Of a DNA stretch of 47,270 nucleotides, positions 46,047-47,270 are shown piece after piece. How positions within the stretch are numbered: position 1 is the stretch's first letter; each line of letters starts with the position of its first letter. This DNA is from Pseudobutyrivibrio sp. 49. GTDB taxonomy: Bacteria; Bacillota; Clostridia; Lachnospirales; Lachnospiraceae. A program made the translations under genes and the position numbers. The stretch spans positions 1-47,270 of the forward strand of contig NZ_FNDP01000022.1 of assembly GCF_900100545.1 (NCBI RefSeq), written 5' to 3'. Below the pieces are notes generated by a model. It was not told the DNA's origin, made no database searches, and saw nothing but the letters and a program-made list of their open reading frames with translations.

Positions 46047-46247
46047 ATGAAAGAAGCTCCAGATATTATAAATTCAACCGAACAAGAACGGCGCGATTAT
46101 ATAAAGCAAAGATTTCCATGTATTGCAGATTGCGATATGTGTGGGCTTTGTAAAGTATTTCATGGAAAAGATGCAGAAACAGCTTATGACGATTACATCT
46201 CAGGGGTACGGACGTTTTTTGATGTATCAGCGGATTATAAAAGATGA
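46047..46247 (+). CDS. small cysteine-motif protein, copy 2
   Basis: A 66-residue paralogue of the preceding gene: STEQERRDYIK, then CxxxCxxCxxC (Cys25, 29, 32, 35), then YDDYISGVRTFFDVSADY. The loops around the cysteines differ, so the pair is an old duplication. It starts 8 bases after copy 1. Just past its stop there is a direct repeat GATTTGCGAA (46246-46255 and 46257-46266). Confidence 0.7.
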   Translation: MKEAPDIINSTEQERRDYIKQRFPCIADCDMCGLCKVFHGKDAETAYDDYISGVRTFFDVSADYKR

Positions 46248-46274
46248 TTTGCGAACGATTTGCGAATATTCCAA

Positions 46275-46330
46275 TTGACAATTGATAATCTATAAGTTAT
46301 CATAACTTTAGATAACGAATAAGTTATCAT
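46275..46330 (+). promoter_or_regulatory. promoter and operator of the toxin-antitoxin pair
   Basis: TTGACA (46275-46280) and TATCAT (46298-46303) have a 17-base spacer. The -10 is covered by a perfect palindrome AAGTTAT-C-ATAACTT (46294-46308), and a second palindrome GATAAC/GTTATC (46311-46316, 46323-46328) follows; ATAAGTTATCAT occurs twice (46292-46303, 46319-46330). This is the layout expected for autorepression by the HTH antitoxin. Confidence 0.75.
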
Positions 46331-46347
46331 TAGGAAGAGGAATAAAT

Positions 46348-46620
46348 ATTGCACGAATTAACGCAAATAAAGTGAATGATTATATTCAATCATTAGCAAC
46401 CTATGGTACATATATAGGAGAACCTGTTTGTAAGCATCTTGACGGAGAAATATGGGAATTAAGACCGCTAAGTAATAGAATTTTATTTGCAGCATTGGTA
46501 AATGGCAAGTTTATTTTATTACACCAGTTTCCTAAGAAAACACAAAAGACACCAAAGCGCGAGATAGAGCAAGCAAAGCGAGAGCTGGCGGATTATTTGG
46601 AAAGGAATGAACAGATATGA
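46348..46620 (+). CDS. HigB/RelE-type toxin (Gp49-like), N-terminally short
   Basis: About 90 residues if read from ATT 46348, or 82 from GTG 46372. The core ([23 protein letters not shown] in blocks; [36 protein letters not shown]) is typical of phage-derived Gp49/HigB ribosome-dependent mRNA interferases. Family members usually have about 30 further N-terminal residues (a first strand and helix) that are absent. Homology continues upstream of the GTG (ARINANK), and AGAGGA lies 7 bases before the ATT, while GTG 46372 has no ribosome site. So it may use a rare ATT start or be inactive. Its stop overlaps the antitoxin start. Confidence 0.75.
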   Translation: MARINANKVNDYIQSLATYGTYIGEPVCKHLDGEIWELRPLSNRILFAALVNGKFILLHQFPKKTQKTPKREIEQAKRELADYLERNEQI

Positions 46621-46883
46621 GTAAAACATGGAATGAAGTAAGAAGTGAATTGTTCACACCTGAAGAAATTGCGGAAAGTGATTTAAGGGTTGCTCTTATG
46701 GGTGAGTTAATTAAAGCTCGTAAGGAACAAGGAATATCTCAGCGTAAATTAGAAGAACTAAGCGGTGTTAAGCAGCCTGTTATAGCAAGAATCGAAAATG
46801 GAACCAGCAATCCGCAGCTTGAAACAATAATTAAGTTGTTGGCAGCCTTGGGCAAGACTCTAGCTGTTGTACCTATGAAATAG
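46617..46883 (+). CDS. HigA-type antitoxin, Xre helix-turn-helix
   Basis: An 88-residue antitoxin. An N-terminal toxin-binding region precedes an Xre/Cro HTH ([22 protein letters not shown]). It overlaps the toxin stop (ATGA), giving the toxin-first order of HigBA modules. It probably represses the operon through the palindromes at 46294-46328. Confidence 0.88.
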   Translation: MSKTWNEVRSELFTPEEIAESDLRVALMGELIKARKEQGISQRKLEELSGVKQPVIARIENGTSNPQLETIIKLLAALGKTLAVVPMK

Positions 46884-46910
46884 TGTGGATAGAATAATGT
46901 ATATGGAAAA

Positions 46911-46934
46911 GACTACTGTAAAAAAACAGTAGTC
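46911..46934 (+). terminator. hairpin 1 after the antitoxin
   Basis: GACTACTGT (46911-46919) pairs with ACAGTAGTC (46926-46934) around an all-A loop; no T run follows. The first of three hairpins in about 110 bases. Confidence 0.5.
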
Positions 46935-46952
46935 TCAGAGTGTAGACAAAGT

Positions 46953-46983
46953 GTCGCGGCTTCCGCCGCGACATTTTCTTTTT
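46953..46983 (+). terminator. hairpin 2, GC-rich intrinsic terminator
   Basis: GTCGCGGC (46953-46960) pairs with GCCGCGAC (46965-46972) over TTCC, followed by ATTTTCTTTTT. Confidence 0.8.
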
Positions 46984-46992
46984 AATAAGGAG

Positions 46993-47028
46993 GAACTGGA
47001 GTCTGCGGACTCCAGTTCTTTCATTTTT
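46993..47028 (+). terminator. hairpin 3 upstream of the transposase gene
   Basis: GAACTGGAGTC (46993-47003) pairs perfectly with 47008-47018 over TGCG, followed by TTTCATTTTT. Placed just before an insertion sequence it would block read-in transcription. Confidence 0.75.
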
Positions 47029-47083
47029 AGATTATCCAAATCCTTAGAAAGCCTTGATTTTACAAGCGTTCTAGTTACTTTTT

Positions 47084-47092
47084 TGGTATAAT
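47084..47092 (+). promoter_or_regulatory. extended -10 promoter of the transposase gene
   Basis: TGGTATAAT is an extended -10 (TGnTATAAT) with no -35 at the right distance; the start codon is 28 bases on. Confidence 0.5.
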
Positions 47093-47120
47093 AATACTAT
47101 CAAAACAAGGGGTTAGAATA

Positions 47121-47270
47121 ATGATTACAGAACAGAATGAGAAGGCAAGAAAGCAGATTGAATTTGTATGTACTGATGACTTGGTTCCTCAAGATCATCT
47201 TCTTAGGATTATAGATAAAGCTATTGATTGGTCTTTTATTTATGATTTAGTCAGAGATAAATATTCTCCT
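47121..47270 (+). mobile_element. IS1182-type transposase, 5' part cut by the window end
   Basis: An open frame of 50 codons from ATG 47121 runs off the window. The peptide has the N-terminal signature of IS1182/DUF772 transposases: VPQDHLLRIIDKAIDWSFIY, followed by DLVRDKYSP. GGGGTTAGAATA upstream offers a weak ribosome site. The DDE catalytic part lies beyond the window, so intactness is unknown. The left inverted repeat should lie between about 47020 and 47085 but cannot be fixed without the right end. Confidence 0.8.

Overview
The window looks like a chromosomal segment of a low-GC Gram-positive anaerobe of the class Clostridia, most likely a Lachnospiraceae of the Butyrivibrio/Pseudobutyrivibrio type. 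The evidence is the AT-rich coding style with AGGAGG ribosome sites, the gene neighbourhoods (ireB-ruvX-DUF1292-rnj, secG-rnr-smpB-maf-ssrA, iscS-thiI, trmR beside a U32 peptidase, glnS plus DUF2225), a tmRNA tag ending in ANDNLAYAA, and a YesM/YesN sugar-sensing system beside a ChvE/MmsAB monosaccharide importer. The genus is an inference; no rRNA or other taxonomic marker is present.

Layout. 1-448: a 250-base nested hairpin element, then a near-consensus promoter. 449-3323: a DRE-TIM aldolase-like protein, a convergent CgeB-like glycosyltransferase and a 4'-phosphopantetheinyl transferase. 3382-5149: ilvN and ilvC with a promoter and stacked terminators. 5156-7062: a protein with two AP2-like domains, then azlCD (branched-chain amino acid export). 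7253-15833: a sugar module, made of a ChvE-type binding lipoprotein, MmsA ATPase and MmsB permease, then a response regulator, a histidine kinase and two more sugar-binding-type proteins that have no transporter of their own and probably act as sensors. 15882-23485: a pseudo-rhomboid, glnS, DUF2225, prmA, rsmE, iscS and thiI, mostly translation and RNA modification. 23549-33215: a Crh-like HPr homologue on the minus strand, mtaB, ireB, ruvX, DUF1292, rnj, trmR, U32 peptidase, lactonase, aroC and tgt. 33324-35552: yajC, a CmpB-type membrane protein, an SprA-like metalloprotease candidate and secG. 35621-39392: rnr, smpB, maf and ssrA, the RNA-decay and ribosome-rescue set, with a duplicated 5' end of ssrA just upstream of the real gene. 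39491-43591: D,D-carboxypeptidase, HAD phosphatase, GNAT, GH25 lysozyme and YqeY.

43600-47270 differs from the rest: it holds gene debris, two acetyltransferase genes (one broken), an isochorismatase-fold hydrolase, an HD hydrolase, a tandem pair of very small paralogous proteins with an identical CxxxCxxCxxC motif, a HigB/HigA-type toxin-antitoxin pair with a well-formed promoter/operator but an N-terminally shortened toxin, three hairpins in a row, and the 5' end of an IS1182-type transposase gene cut off by the window edge. This is accessory, mobile-element-associated DNA.

Best leads: the CxxxCxxCxxC tandem pair (45817-46247), the duplicated tmRNA 5' end (38913-39027), the 1-250 hairpin element, the toxin with a possible ATT start behind an intact operator, and the two-component system with a membrane-anchored binding protein. 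No CRISPR array, tRNA, rRNA or complete prophage was seen.
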